Assembly (NCBI GenBank): GCA_004298465.1 | Contig: SCRT01000003.1 | Location: 1-64,000, forward strand | DNA from: Nevskiaceae bacterium | GTDB lineage: Bacteria > Pseudomonadota > Gammaproteobacteria > Nevskiales > Nevskiaceae | DNA: 64,000 nt | Reading direction: 5' to 3' | Part shown: one piece after another, positions 1 to 8,025 of the stretch | Numbering within the stretch: position 1 is the stretch's first letter | Layout of the letters: each line of letters begins with the position of its first letter | Program-made: the position numbers and the translations under genes | The notes under the pieces: generated by a model | The model's database searches: none | Told to the model about the DNA's origin: nothing | Seen by the model: the letters and a program-made list of their open reading frames with translations, nothing else

Positions 1-1
1 T

Positions 2-115
2 TGCCACGCGGATACCTGTTTCGGCGGTTACAAGAGCGTCTGGGATCTCGACAATCAGGAGATGTACCAGAAGTACTTCACGCAGGAAGCCATCCAGCGC
101 CTCGGCACGGTGTAA
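2..115 (+). CDS. C-terminal fragment of an unidentified protein
   Basis: The last 37 codons of a gene that begins before the window are open in one frame and end at TAA 113-115. The visible tail has two cysteines (in CHADTCFGGYK) and several aromatic residues, ending AIQRLGTV. I do not recognise the family from so short a piece. A strong hairpin terminator follows 28 bp after the stop, which supports this being a real gene end. Confidence 0.5.
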   Translation, partial: CHADTCFGGYKSVWDLDNQEMYQKYFTQEAIQRLGTV

Positions 116-142
116 CGGCACGGCATTCATTGTCACCCATAT

Positions 143-184
143 AGGGCAGGCAAACGCAGAACATCACGCTTGCCTGCCCTTTTC
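143..184 (+). terminator. Rho-independent terminator
   Basis: A perfect 11-bp stem (AGGGCAGGCAA at 143-153 with TTGCCTGCCCT at 170-180) encloses a 16-nt loop and runs into a short T stretch at 180-183. It sits just after the partial gene at the window start. Confidence 0.8.
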
Positions 185-297
185 CATATGCGGGGCTGCG
201 CAGAAGGTTGGGGAATCCCGAATATGTCCAGCAGCTGGTCCAGCCAGATCGTTTCATGCTGGTTCCCGGAATGCAATGTCAACTCCAAAGGTAATTC

Positions 298-957
298 ATG
301 AACACAAATATCCGGTGGATGGCTACAGCGCTGTCGTGTGTTTGTCTCGTGCTGGTGTCTGGTTGCGCCTACCTGCCGTGGCACTCCGCACAGCCTCCCG
401 TCTCCGCGGACTGGTGTGCCGACGCTGTGTTGTTTTCCATGCACTCCGTCAGGAGCTACGAACAAGGAACGTCCTACTCCTCTCTAGAGAACGACCTCGA
501 CGCATCCGACGTGTCGTATCGGCAGCTCTATCCGGCACTGTCCATCGCCGACATGCACACGCTGTTGAACGATGTGACAACGCATCACCGTCCCCGCTTC
601 GCGGCTGCCCAGACGGTCGTTCAAGCATGCAACGCGCGCAATCATGCGCCTGCGCCGGATTATGCACCGGCTTATTTGAGCTCCCCCCGCAGCGATGAAT
701 GGTGCGGACAAGCCACGGACTTCGCCATGGGCATGGCGGGTTATCGCGACATCGGTTTCCCCGAAAAGCAGATGGAAGCCTCGGTTTCCCTTGATCCGGA
801 TTGGCTGAAAGAGGTATTCCCGGCGCTTGAGGGTCCCGACGAGACCAGGCTGGTACAGGCGGTCTACACCCAGGGATGGTCGCGCTATGCGGCGGCGGAC
901 GCCCTCGCCCACGCCTGCAAGGTATCCGTCAGCACAGCCATGCAGCCGCCTTCGTAA
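298..957 (+). CDS. lipoprotein with two tandem copies of a WC-type domain
   Basis: A 219-residue predicted lipoprotein of unknown function. The N-terminus is a signal peptide ending in the lipobox LVSGC at about residues 19-23, so it should be lipid-anchored in the envelope. The mature part is two homologous units of about 75 residues. Each starts with an acidic residue followed by WC (about 39 and 134), has a middle segment with FPAL or YPAL, and ends in an alanine-rich helix closing with AC. Two conserved Cys per unit suggest one disulfide each. AAAGG lies about 7 bp before the ATG. It precedes the photolyase island, and no partner is evident from context. Confidence 0.75.
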   Translation: MNTNIRWMATALSCVCLVLVSGCAYLPWHSAQPPVSADWCADAVLFSMHSVRSYEQGTSYSSLENDLDASDVSYRQLYPALSIADMHTLLNDVTTHHRPRFAAAQTVVQACNARNHAPAPDYAPAYLSSPRSDEWCGQATDFAMGMAGYRDIGFPEKQMEASVSLDPDWLKEVFPALEGPDETRLVQAVYTQGWSRYAAADALAHACKVSVSTAMQPPS

Positions 958-961
958 ATTT

Positions 962-984
962 GAAAAGAGGCCTTCGGGCTTTTC
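962..984 (+). terminator. possible hairpin terminator
   Basis: GAAAAG (962-967) can pair with CTTTTC (979-984), with an inner CC/GG pair closing a TTCG loop. It lies just after the lipoprotein stop. The stem has an unpaired bulge and the T run is only four bases, so this is a moderate call. Confidence 0.4.
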
Positions 985-1047
985 GGCCTGTCGCCCGGGT
1001 ATCCTTGCGGGAAGCCCATCCGGACCGTCCACCTCCATTCTGGCAAG

Positions 1048-1412
1048 GTGACGTCACTCATAGCTGTCGGGCTAGACGCCTGTGACAGTACCAACGACCA
1101 AACCTACTTGCTGCCAGAAACATGAGTACATCGCCCCGCTCCAGACAGACGACGGGCATTTCCAACGGCAACTTCGTGGAATCCACTTATGCGCGAGATT
1201 CCGGCTGCGTCGATGGGCCGGGCGACGATCTGGACCGCAATGGCAAAACCACCGAATCGGATCAGGCTGAATTCCGGACCCCCATTTGCCAGGCCGCTGT
1301 ACAGACCGGTATCGATCCGGCAAGAGCAAGTCCCGTAGACACGGCGATCCTGTACGGGGTAATTCCACTGTTTTCGACCGGCAACGGCCAAAATCCGGCC
1401 GTGGCGATCGCG
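1048..1412 (+). pseudogene. decayed copy of the unknown lipoprotein encoded at 8026-8910
   Basis: Two reading frames together match the N-terminal half of the lipoprotein at 8026-8910. In the first frame (from about 1048) a remnant LDACDSTNDQT parallels LSACGDSAHSQT of the intact protein. It then stops and continues one frame over from about 1155. There, blocks such as EFRTPICQAAVQTGIDP and DTAILYGVIPLF align with EFQTPICQAATQSSIDP and NTAVLYVLVPMF. Similarity fades after about 1412 and the C-terminal 60% is missing. With a frameshift, no intact signal peptide and no C-terminus, this is a pseudogene. It fills most of the 600-bp gap between the first lipoprotein and phrB; I see no other gene there. 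Confidence 0.8.
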
Positions 1413-1564
1413 CGTCCGTGTTTCGCCCTAGAAAAGCGGGGCCTGTGGGAGAGCCGGGGCGGTTCACGCGTGGGTAAGCGCAAACGCACATGGGTTCCCG
1501 AAACCGCCGGACGTGCCACGCGCTCGGGTGCCTCACATCGAAATTATTCGGGAGGGATCCGCGG

Positions 1565-2983
1565 TTGAGCGTAGCCCTAGTCTTGTTCCGGCGTGACCTT
1601 CGCCTCGACGACCACCCCGCGCTCGAAGCGGCATGTGCGGCACACGACCGCGTGTTGGCGGTCTTCATCCATGCGCCCGAGGAGACTGCGCCGTGGTCAC
1701 CGGGTGCGGCCAGCCGCTGGTGGCTGCACCATTCGTTGGTTGCCCTCGACACGCGGCTGCGGGAACAGGATGGCCGGCTGTTCATTGCCGCGGGTGAAAC
1801 TCTGCCAGTCGTACGGAAGCTGCTGCAGCGCTGCGGCGCGACCGCGGTCTACTGGAGTCGCCGATATGAGCCCGCGGCGATCGCCCATGACAAGCAGCTC
1901 AAGCAGGCGCTGCGTGCCGATGGCGTCGTGGCGGAGAGCCGCCCCAGCAACCTGTGGTGCGAACCATGGCAACTCACGACAGCAGGCGCCAAACCGTATC
2001 GGGTGTTCACGCCGTTCTGGCGCAAGCTTCGCGCCGAAATTCCATTGTCGCCCCCGAGCCCCACAGCGCATGCGCACGAATGGGTGCGGCTTTCCGGCAG
2101 CCTGGACATCGGCGCGCTGGGGCTGCTGCCCAGCATCCCATGGGATCAGGGGATTTCCGAAACCTGGCAACCGGGTGAAGCGGGCGCCGCCGAGATGCTG
2201 GAGCTATTCGCCGACGACGCCTTGGCCGGCTACAAGCAGATGCGCGATTTTCCCGATCGTCACGGCACCTCGCAGCTGTCACCGCACCTGCACTTTGGCG
2301 AGATCACCCCGCGCCAGATCCGGCATCGGTTGCGGGTGCTGATGGCCCGTGAAGGCGCGCAGCATCACCTTGATCTTGAACCCTACCTGCGCGAGCTCGC
2401 ATGGCGCGAGTTTGCGTACCACCTGCTGTACCACTTCCCCGCAAGCCCCACCGAGAACCTCAATCCACGTTTCGATGGCTTCCGCTGGGCCAGCGACGAC
2501 CCCGAGGCCATCGGGCGCTGGCAGCGCGGCCAGACCGGCGTTCCACTGGTGGACGCGGGGATGCGCGAGCTGTGGCACACCGGGTGGATGCACAACCGCG
2601 TGCGCATGGTGGCGGCGAGTTTCCTGACCAAGAACCTGCGCCAGCACTGGCATCATGGCGCGCGCTGGTTCTGGGACACCCTGGTCGATGCCGACCTCGC
2701 CAACAACACGCTGGGCTGGCAGTGGGTGGCCGGCTGCGGCGCCGATGCCGCACCGTATTTCCGCGTGTTCAATCCGTACACGCAGGCCAAGAAGTTCGAT
2801 CCGGACGGTGCGTACATCCGGCGCTGGGTGCCAGAGCTCGCAAAGCTGCCCGTGCAACTCATTCACGAACCCCGGCGCGACCCCACCGCACTGGCTGCCT
2901 GCGGCTATCCCATGCCGATGGTGGATGTCGGCGCGTCGCGCGAAGCGGCGCTGGCGGCTTATGCGGCCATCAAGGCGCAATAG
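1565..2983 (+). CDS. phrB: deoxyribodipyrimidine photolyase (class I CPD photolyase)
   Basis: Flavoprotein that repairs cyclobutane pyrimidine dimers using blue light. The protein is 472 residues, normal for the family. The N-terminal antenna domain opens with VLFRRDLRLDDHPAL. The FAD-binding helical domain carries the class I signatures GTSQLSPHLHFGEITP, LRELAWREFAYHLL, WMHNRVRMVAASFLTKNL and the block WFWDTLVDADLANNTLGWQW. I choose TTG 1565 because GGGAGGG at 1550-1556 sits 8 bp upstream and the protein then begins exactly at the conserved core; the frame is open further upstream but without similarity. Ferrochelatase follows 63 bp later on the same strand. Members of photo-oxidative stress regulons in other proteobacteria commonly include such a photolyase. 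Confidence 0.95.
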   Translation: MSVALVLFRRDLRLDDHPALEAACAAHDRVLAVFIHAPEETAPWSPGAASRWWLHHSLVALDTRLREQDGRLFIAAGETLPVVRKLLQRCGATAVYWSRRYEPAAIAHDKQLKQALRADGVVAESRPSNLWCEPWQLTTAGAKPYRVFTPFWRKLRAEIPLSPPSPTAHAHEWVRLSGSLDIGALGLLPSIPWDQGISETWQPGEAGAAEMLELFADDALAGYKQMRDFPDRHGTSQLSPHLHFGEITPRQIRHRLRVLMAREGAQHHLDLEPYLRELAWREFAYHLLYHFPASPTENLNPRFDGFRWASDDPEAIGRWQRGQTGVPLVDAGMRELWHTGWMHNRVRMVAASFLTKNLRQHWHHGARWFWDTLVDADLANNTLGWQWVAGCGADAAPYFRVFNPYTQAKKFDPDGAYIRRWVPELAKLPVQLIHEPRRDPTALAACGYPMPMVDVGASREAALAAYAAIKAQ

Positions 2984-3046
2984 GGGCCGACTCATGGTCC
3001 AGCGTATCCACCGTGTCCGGCTGACTTCACAACAGGCAACAAACGT

Positions 3047-4075
3047 ATGACCGATCCAACTCTCGTCCTCGTCAATCTGGGATCGACCGCCTCAACGGAA
3101 GAGGCGGACGTCCGCCGCTACCTCAACCAGTTCCTGATGGACCGCCATGTCATCGACGTGCCCTGGCCGCTGCGGCGGTTCATCGTGTCGATGGTGCTGC
3201 GTCGGCGGCCGGCCGCATCAGCCGCCGCTTATCGTTCGATCTGGTGGGCCGAGGGTTCGCCATTGATCGTCATCAGCCAACGCCTGCAGCAGAAAACGGC
3301 AACTTTGTGGGGCGTGCCGGTTGAACTTGCCATGCACTACGGTGAGCCGTCCATCGAGCAGGTACTGGTGGATTTGGCGTGGCGTGCGCGAAGCGGTGCT
3401 GGCACCGCTGTACCCGCAATTCGCAGCCAGCACGGTCACCACCGTCGTCGAGGAAGCGCAGCGCGTCGTGAAGCAGCGCGCGCTTGCACTGCGGCTTGAG
3501 ATCGTTCCGCCGTTTTTCGACCAGCCGACCTACGTCGCCGCGTTGGCCGAAAGTGCACGAGCTCGTCTTGCAGAGGGTTACGATCATCTTCTGCTCAGCT
3601 ACCACGGGCTCCCTGAGCGGCATATCCACAAGGCGGACCCGACCGGTTGCCACTGCCTGGCCAGTACCGACTGCTGCCAGCGTGCCGATGGCGCGGTGCT
3701 GGATCACTGCTACCGCGCCCAGTGCGTGCAGACCAGCGAGCGGTTGATCGGGCAACTCACAGCGTACCCAGGGATCGTTGGTCGATGGCGTTCCAGTCGC
3801 GGCTTGGCCGCACCAAGTGGATCGAGCCCTACACCGATGCCACCATCGAGCAGCTCGCCGCGCAGGGCGTCAAGAAACTTCTGGTCATGTGCCCCGCGTT
3901 CGTGGCCGACTGCATCGAAACGCTGGAGGAAATCGCCATCCGGGGCCGCGATAGTTTCCGCGCAGCAGGCGGCGAGGAGCTGGTGTTGATCCCCTGTCTC
4001 AATGACCAGCCGCAATGGGTAGCGACGCTAGCCGGTTTGTGCCGTACTGCATCACGGCAGACCGGGGCAGCCTGA
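3047..4075 (+). pseudogene. hemH: ferrochelatase interrupted by two compensating frameshifts
   Basis: Ferrochelatase inserts Fe2+ into protoporphyrin IX, the last step of heme synthesis. The whole family sequence is present but in three pieces. Residues from [13 protein letters not shown] to about LVDLAW are in frame 2. A shift near 3376-3390 moves to frame 0, which carries [23 protein letters not shown] and a Cys-rich stretch [12 protein letters not shown] second shift near 3768-3775 (a G run before GATCGTTGG) returns to frame 2 with [18 protein letters not shown] through the stop. Total length (about 342 codons) is normal for the family. Either the gene is freshly broken or these are two single-base sequence errors; both lie where one inserted and one missing base would restore the frame. 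Ferrochelatase next to phrB fits removal of the photosensitiser protoporphyrin. Confidence 0.85.
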
Positions 4076-4126
4076 GCGCGCTTCGTGCCGCGGGATGCGC
4101 CGCCTCCCGGATGCACCAGTCCCCGT

Positions 4127-4963
4127 TCAGCGGCGCAACAGTGCTCGATAGCCTGCAACGGCGTCAGGCCAACGCGGTGACCAACCACTCACAACCAGCC
4201 GCGCATTGGAAAGACGCTTGCCGGTGGGCGCCATGGTTTCGCGCAGCGGATGTGGCACTGACAGGAGTTCAGCCAGGCGGTCGTAAAACCAGGCCTTGTC
4301 GGTCGGGTGTCCGTCGGTGCCGATGTAACAAGCCGCCGGGTTTGGCAGGCGGAGCAGGTGCAGGCAGGCGCTGGCGGCATCGTCGATGTGGATGCGGTTC
4401 GACCAGTGGCCCGGGCCGTCCGGTGCAACCAGCTTGCCTGCGCGCAAGCCGTCAAGCAGCCGCGTCCGGCTCGGCCCATAAATGCCGCCCAGCCGCAGCA
4501 CCGTCGACCGCCCCGGGAGCCAATCCCGCAGCAGCGTCTCGGCACGCACGATGGCATCGCCCCGAAAACTGTCGGGGCGGGTGGGCGTCCTTTCATCCAC
4601 CCATAGGCCGGGGTTGCCGGCATCTGCAGGCGGCCACACCGCGGTGGAACCTACCAACACCAACCGTTGCAGCGTCCTTTGGCCCGCCAGCGCATCGAGC
4701 AGATGCCTGATGCCGACGGGATAAACGGTCTCGTAACTCACCGGCATCCTACTTTCAGGGGCGGGCGCGTACAGAACGTGAGTGATCCCGTCGGGCAGTT
4801 CACGCAAGGTTTCCGGTATGCCGAGGTCGCCAGGTATCCATCGAATGCCAGACGCCCATGGTGGATGGCGACGCAAGCCGTAAACGTCCCATTGCACCGC
4901 GTCGAGTCCGGACGCAACGCGGCGACACAATTCACCTCCAACCAGCAGAATTTTCTGGTCCAT
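4127..4963 (-). CDS. NAD-dependent epimerase/dehydratase family protein
   Basis: A 278-residue extended SDR-type protein. The N-terminal Rossmann fold starts with KILLVGGELCRRVASGL, a slightly degenerate form of the usual Gly-rich loop. Later blocks include VLVGSTAVW, the GIYGPSRTRLLDGLR segment and a cofactor-proximal NRIHIDDAA motif, as in the YeeZ/SDR-a subgroup of sugar-nucleotide epimerase-like proteins. The classical YxxxK is not obvious. It is convergent with hemH and divergent from the lipocalin. Substrate unknown. Relatives are sometimes found beside photolyase/lipocalin clusters, but its role here is inferred only from place. Confidence 0.8.
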   Translation of the reverse strand: MDQKILLVGGELCRRVASGLDAVQWDVYGLRRHPPWASGIRWIPGDLGIPETLRELPDGITHVLYAPAPESRMPVSYETVYPVGIRHLLDALAGQRTLQRLVLVGSTAVWPPADAGNPGLWVDERTPTRPDSFRGDAIVRAETLLRDWLPGRSTVLRLGGIYGPSRTRLLDGLRAGKLVAPDGPGHWSNRIHIDDAASACLHLLRLPNPAACYIGTDGHPTDKAWFYDRLAELLSVPHPLRETMAPTGKRLSNARLVVSGWSPRWPDAVAGYRALLRR

Positions 4964-5097
4964 GCCCTCTCAACCGCATCCTGTCCTCACGCGCATCGTG
5001 ACGCAGAAGTGTCGAATCGCCAAACCGTCGAGACGCCGACAACCCGGTTGCCCGGGCTCCCCGGCAACCCGTGTCAGCGGGCGAAACAACCAGGCGG

Positions 5098-5125
5098 TGC
5101 ATCCATTTGAGCCGGATGTGCGTAG
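5098..5125 (+). promoter_or_regulatory. candidate ECF-sigma promoter of the first lipocalin unit
   Basis: TGCATCC at 5098-5104, then exactly 16 bp, then CGTA at 5121-5124. The same bipartite pattern lies in front of the lipoprotein at 8026 and the FAD oxidoreductase at 10579. The predicted transcript start would leave a leader of about 65 nt before the lipocalin ATG. The most likely reader is the ECF sigma factor at 9177-9749 (inference). Confidence 0.55.
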
Positions 5126-5198
5126 AGGAAAGCACCAGTGGCTGCTTGTTACGATCTGCCGTGCTTCGTGCCCCCTCAAACCAACCCGGTCAACGCCC

Positions 5199-5783
5199 AT
5201 GCGTGTTTCCAGAGTCCTCGTGGCAGCCGTGGCACTGACGCTGCTTGCCTTCGGCGCCGGCGCCGGCGCCGAGCCGCTGCCTGCCCTGCAACCCGTGGCG
5301 CATGTCGACCTGCAACGCTACATGGGCCGCTGGTACGTGATCGCGATGATCCCGACCTCGGTCGAACGCGGCGCACATGACCCGGTCGAGACCTATCGGC
5401 TCAATCCCGATGGCACGGTATGCACCTGGTATCGCCTGCGGCCTGGCAGTCTTGAAGCGCCCGTGAAGCTGATCCATTCGACCGCATCGGTCGTGCCTGG
5501 CACGGGGAACGCGCAATGGAGTGTGCACATGTACTGGCTGCTGCGCTTGCAGTACCTGGTCGGGTGGCTGCAACCGGATTACAGCCAGGTGATGGTGGTG
5601 CGCGACAAGCGTGACTACCTCTGGTACATGGCGCGCACGCCCCAGGTGTCCGGCGCCGACTACGCGGCCATGCTGGCACGCGCAAAATCGATGGGCTACG
5701 ACGTCTCGAAAATCGTCAAGGCACCGCAACGCTGGCCGGAGAAGGGCGCCGGCAGCGAAACCTTCGCTGGAGACTGCCCTTGA
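5199..5783 (+). CDS. lipocalin family protein (Blc-like), copy 1
   Basis: A 194-residue exported lipocalin, a beta-barrel that binds hydrophobic ligands and in Blc-type proteins is tied to envelope lipid stress. A signal peptide covers about residues 1-24, ending AGAGA. There is no lipobox Cys, so it should be soluble and periplasmic rather than lipid-anchored. The mature part opens with the family signature VDLQRYMGRWYVIA (GxW motif) and later has NPDGTV, VVRDKRDYLWYMARTP and a C-terminal PQRWP. It is about 50% similar by eye to the second lipocalin at 16401. The stop overlaps the start of the next gene, so the two are translationally coupled. A candidate ECF promoter lies upstream. Confidence 0.9.
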   Translation: MRVSRVLVAAVALTLLAFGAGAGAEPLPALQPVAHVDLQRYMGRWYVIAMIPTSVERGAHDPVETYRLNPDGTVCTWYRLRPGSLEAPVKLIHSTASVVPGTGNAQWSVHMYWLLRLQYLVGWLQPDYSQVMVVRDKRDYLWYMARTPQVSGADYAAMLARAKSMGYDVSKIVKAPQRWPEKGAGSETFAGDCP

Positions 5784-6535
5784 AATACCTCGTCGCAGTA
5801 CTCGCCTGGCTCATGCCGCTGGTCGCCTGGTTGTCGAACACCGGGGTGTTCGGGCCGACCAACGGTGAGATATCCGACCGGTACCCGACCCTGATCGTCG
5901 CCTCCGGCTACGCATTCTCGATCTGGGGCGTGATCTTCTTGCTGGACGTGATGTACGGCACCCGGCAACTGTTCGAACGTGGCGTGGATGCACGAGCCCG
6001 CGCACTGCGGCCCTATACAGCGATCACGTTTGCGTTGACCTCCGCCTGGATGATCGTGTTTTCGCTACAGCTTTTCTGGCTGGCGCTGGCGATCATCTGG
6101 GTCAGTCTCGCCTGCATTCTCTATGCGGCTTGGCAGGTTTCCAACAGCGCGCGCGACGCGCCCGCACCCTGGTGGCAATGGATGCCCCTGTCGTTGCATG
6201 CCGGATGGATGTCGCTGGCCGCGTTCCTCAACATTGCGCAGGTGATCGTGGCGTTCCGACTGCTGCCCACCGTCGACATGCTGCCGTGGACACTCGCATT
6301 GTTCGTGCTGCTGGCAATACTGCTGATTGGTGCCATCGCGAGCATGCGCGGCAATCCCTGGTACGCGCTGCCGGCAGTCTGGGGCCTGGTCGGGGTCTAT
6401 TCCAAGCAGCACGCATCTGTATTACCGGGGGCTCCGATGGCCGGTGCGATCGCGCTTGCCCTGGCTGTCGTCGTTGCACTGCTATGCATCGCGCTTCTTG
6501 GGCGCCGCCGCGGGTCGCTACCACAAACCTGCTGA
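5780..6535 (+). CDS. TspO/MBR-like tryptophan-rich membrane protein
   Basis: A 251-residue integral membrane protein with about seven hydrophobic segments and many Trp residues. The block NTGVFGPTNGEISDRYPT followed by SGYAFSIWGVIF matches the longer, tryptophan-rich sensory protein relatives of TspO, a family linked to porphyrin handling and photo-oxidative stress. The TTG start at 5780 overlaps the lipocalin TGA (5781-5783), which fits coupling. With lipocalin and ferrochelatase nearby, a role in tetrapyrrole or membrane-damage response is plausible but unproven. The assignment to the TspO superfamily is by motif only. Confidence 0.75.
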   Translation: MKYLVAVLAWLMPLVAWLSNTGVFGPTNGEISDRYPTLIVASGYAFSIWGVIFLLDVMYGTRQLFERGVDARARALRPYTAITFALTSAWMIVFSLQLFWLALAIIWVSLACILYAAWQVSNSARDAPAPWWQWMPLSLHAGWMSLAAFLNIAQVIVAFRLLPTVDMLPWTLALFVLLAILLIGAIASMRGNPWYALPAVWGLVGVYSKQHASVLPGAPMAGAIALALAVVVALLCIALLGRRRGSLPQTC

Positions 6536-6552
6536 GATTATGGCTGGCCCCG

Positions 6553-6582
6553 TGCATCCAATCCATTCAGCATAAGCGGGCA
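6553..6582 (+). promoter_or_regulatory. degenerate ECF-type promoter before the photolyase-related remnant
   Basis: TGCATCC at 6553-6559 matches the -35 half of the island motif, but the -10 half at the right distance reads GCGGG or CGGGC instead of CGTA. The start codon of the broken gene is at 6589. It may be a decayed promoter, or chance. Confidence 0.25.
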
Positions 6583-6588
6583 TCTGCG

Positions 6589-6888
6589 ATGACCGTACTG
6601 CGCCTGTTGCTCGGCGATCAGCTCAACTCAATGCACTCGTGGTTCCACCGCGCGGACCCGGGTATTGTGTACGTGATGATGGAGGTGTGTCAGGAGACCG
6701 ACTATGTCCTGCATCATGCGCAGAAGGTTCTCGCGATCTTCGCCGCCATGCGCGACTTCGCCCGGCTTCTGGAACGGAAGGGCTGTCGTGTCGAGTACCT
6801 GAGGATCGAAGATCAGGCCAACACCCAGTCCATCGCCGCCAACCTCGACAGACTGATTGCACGGCACAAGGCTGCTGTGGGTGTCTTG
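6589..6888 (+). pseudogene. truncated photolyase/cryptochrome-related protein (DPRP, PF04244 type)
   Basis: The first 90-100 codons match the N-terminus of deoxyribodipyrimidine photolyase-related proteins (PF04244), with LRLLLGDQLN, HSWFHRADPGIVYVMMEV, ETDYVLHHAQKVLAIFAAMR and GCRVEYLRIED. Full-length members are about 500 residues. Here similarity ends near codon 100, and the frame runs on as unrelated Arg-rich sequence. The region from 6890 to the GST stop at 7136 holds nothing I recognise on either strand. Most of the gene has therefore been lost. Relatives work as cryptochrome-like or (6-4) photolyase proteins in light-response clusters. Confidence 0.75.
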
Positions 6889-7135
6889 GGTGGGACGATC
6901 AGCTCCGCCCGCCAGCGGTTGACGGAGCCGGGACGCAAGCCAGGACCGGCGCCGGCTACGGCGAGAAGAATCCGCCGTGATCGGCGCAACGCAATGCAAC
7001 GGCTACCGTGCCGGGCGGTATACCGCGGGATGGCCCGCAATCAAAGCAATGTCCTGTCTGCGTGCGATCCACATCACCTTCGGAGGTCGCCGCAAAGCAA
7101 TCCCCTGCGCGGGCGCGCCCAGAATCACAACTGCT

Positions 7136-7810
7136 TCAGCTCTTCACGAAACGATAAACTCCACCCCGTTGCAGCGCCCGCTGGTAAGCCGGGCGGGCAT
7201 GAATGCGTTGCAGGAACGCCATCAACCGGGGACGGCTGGCATCCAGCCCGCCGCGCTGCGCCGCCGCTTCGAGAGGAAAGCTCATCTGCACGTCGGCAGC
7301 ACTGAATTCGGCGCCAGCAAACCATTCGTGCCTGCCGAGTTCCGCCTCCATGAAATCCAGTTGCCGCGTCAGGTTCGGATCGATGAACGCGGTGTGGACC
7401 TGCCTTGAGATCGCGCGTGCGATCGGCTTGGCAAAAAACGGCATTGGCGCCGTCGTGATGCGGTCGAAGATCAGTGTCAGCAACAACGGTGGCATCGCCG
7501 TGCCTTCGGCGAAATGCAGCCAATAGCGATAGCTCAACCGCTCCGGAGTACCGGCCGGCGGAATCAGATGCCCGTTGCCGTAGCGCTCCACGAGATACTC
7601 GACGATGGCGCCGGATTCCGCCACCGTCTGGTCGCCATCGGTGATCACCGGCGACTTGCCGAGCGGATGCACCTTCAGCAACTCCGGGGGCGCCAGCATC
7701 GTATCCGGGTCGCGCTGGTATTTGCGTATCTCGTACGGAACAGCAAGCTCTTCGAGCAGCCACAGGATGCGCTGGGAACGGGAATCGTTAAGGTGGTGGA
7801 CGGTCATCAT
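7136..7810 (-). CDS. glutathione S-transferase family protein
   Basis: A 224-residue cytosolic GST. The N-terminal thioredoxin-like domain runs from MTVHHLNDSRSQRILWLLEELAVPYEI through LLKVHPLGKSPVITDGD (cis-Pro and gamma-Glu binding region) and the conserved AESGAIVEYL (Glu-Ser for glutathione). The C-terminal all-alpha domain has WFAGAEFSAADVQMSFP, the N-capping box. Two Met codons open the gene. It detoxifies electrophiles or lipid peroxidation products with glutathione, which suits an oxidative-stress island. It diverges from the lipoprotein at 8026, sharing a 215-bp intergenic region. Confidence 0.92.
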   Translation of the reverse strand: MMTVHHLNDSRSQRILWLLEELAVPYEIRKYQRDPDTMLAPPELLKVHPLGKSPVITDGDQTVAESGAIVEYLVERYGNGHLIPPAGTPERLSYRYWLHFAEGTAMPPLLLTLIFDRITTAPMPFFAKPIARAISRQVHTAFIDPNLTRQLDFMEAELGRHEWFAGAEFSAADVQMSFPLEAAAQRGGLDASRPRLMAFLQRIHARPAYQRALQRGGVYRFVKS

Positions 7811-7960
7811 GGCGTGATATTTCCAGCGTGGGGACGGACGCCACTATGGAGCAGGACGGCGCGAGAATGCACGTTTCCCTGACCGGCCCTTCGCTCCGCT
7901 CGCCGTCGACCTCTGCAAGGGGCGTGTCCCCCTGCTGTCCGGGCATTTTGCGCGGGCCAG

Positions 7961-7990
7961 TGCATCCATTCCGCCATCTCCAACGTATCT
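7961..7990 (+). promoter_or_regulatory. candidate ECF-sigma promoter of the unknown lipoprotein
   Basis: TGCATCC (7961-7967), 16 bp, then CGTATCT (7984-7990). It shares TGCATCCATT with the lipocalin promoter and CGTATCT with the promoter at 10524. The gene starts 36 bp after the motif, with AGAGGAG as ribosome site, so the geometry is that of a promoter. Confidence 0.6.
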
Positions 7991-8025
7991 GCGTTTGACT
8001 GGGGTTTCCCAGAGGAGAAGCATTT

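Noticed and set aside
3370-3790. Programmed frameshifting in hemH
   Set aside because: Two opposite shifts with no conserved slippery site or stimulatory structure; mutation or sequence error is simpler.
4100-4120. GGATGCA as a minus-strand -35 half of the island motif
   Set aside because: It lies past the stop of the epimerase gene, with no CGTA half and no gene to drive.
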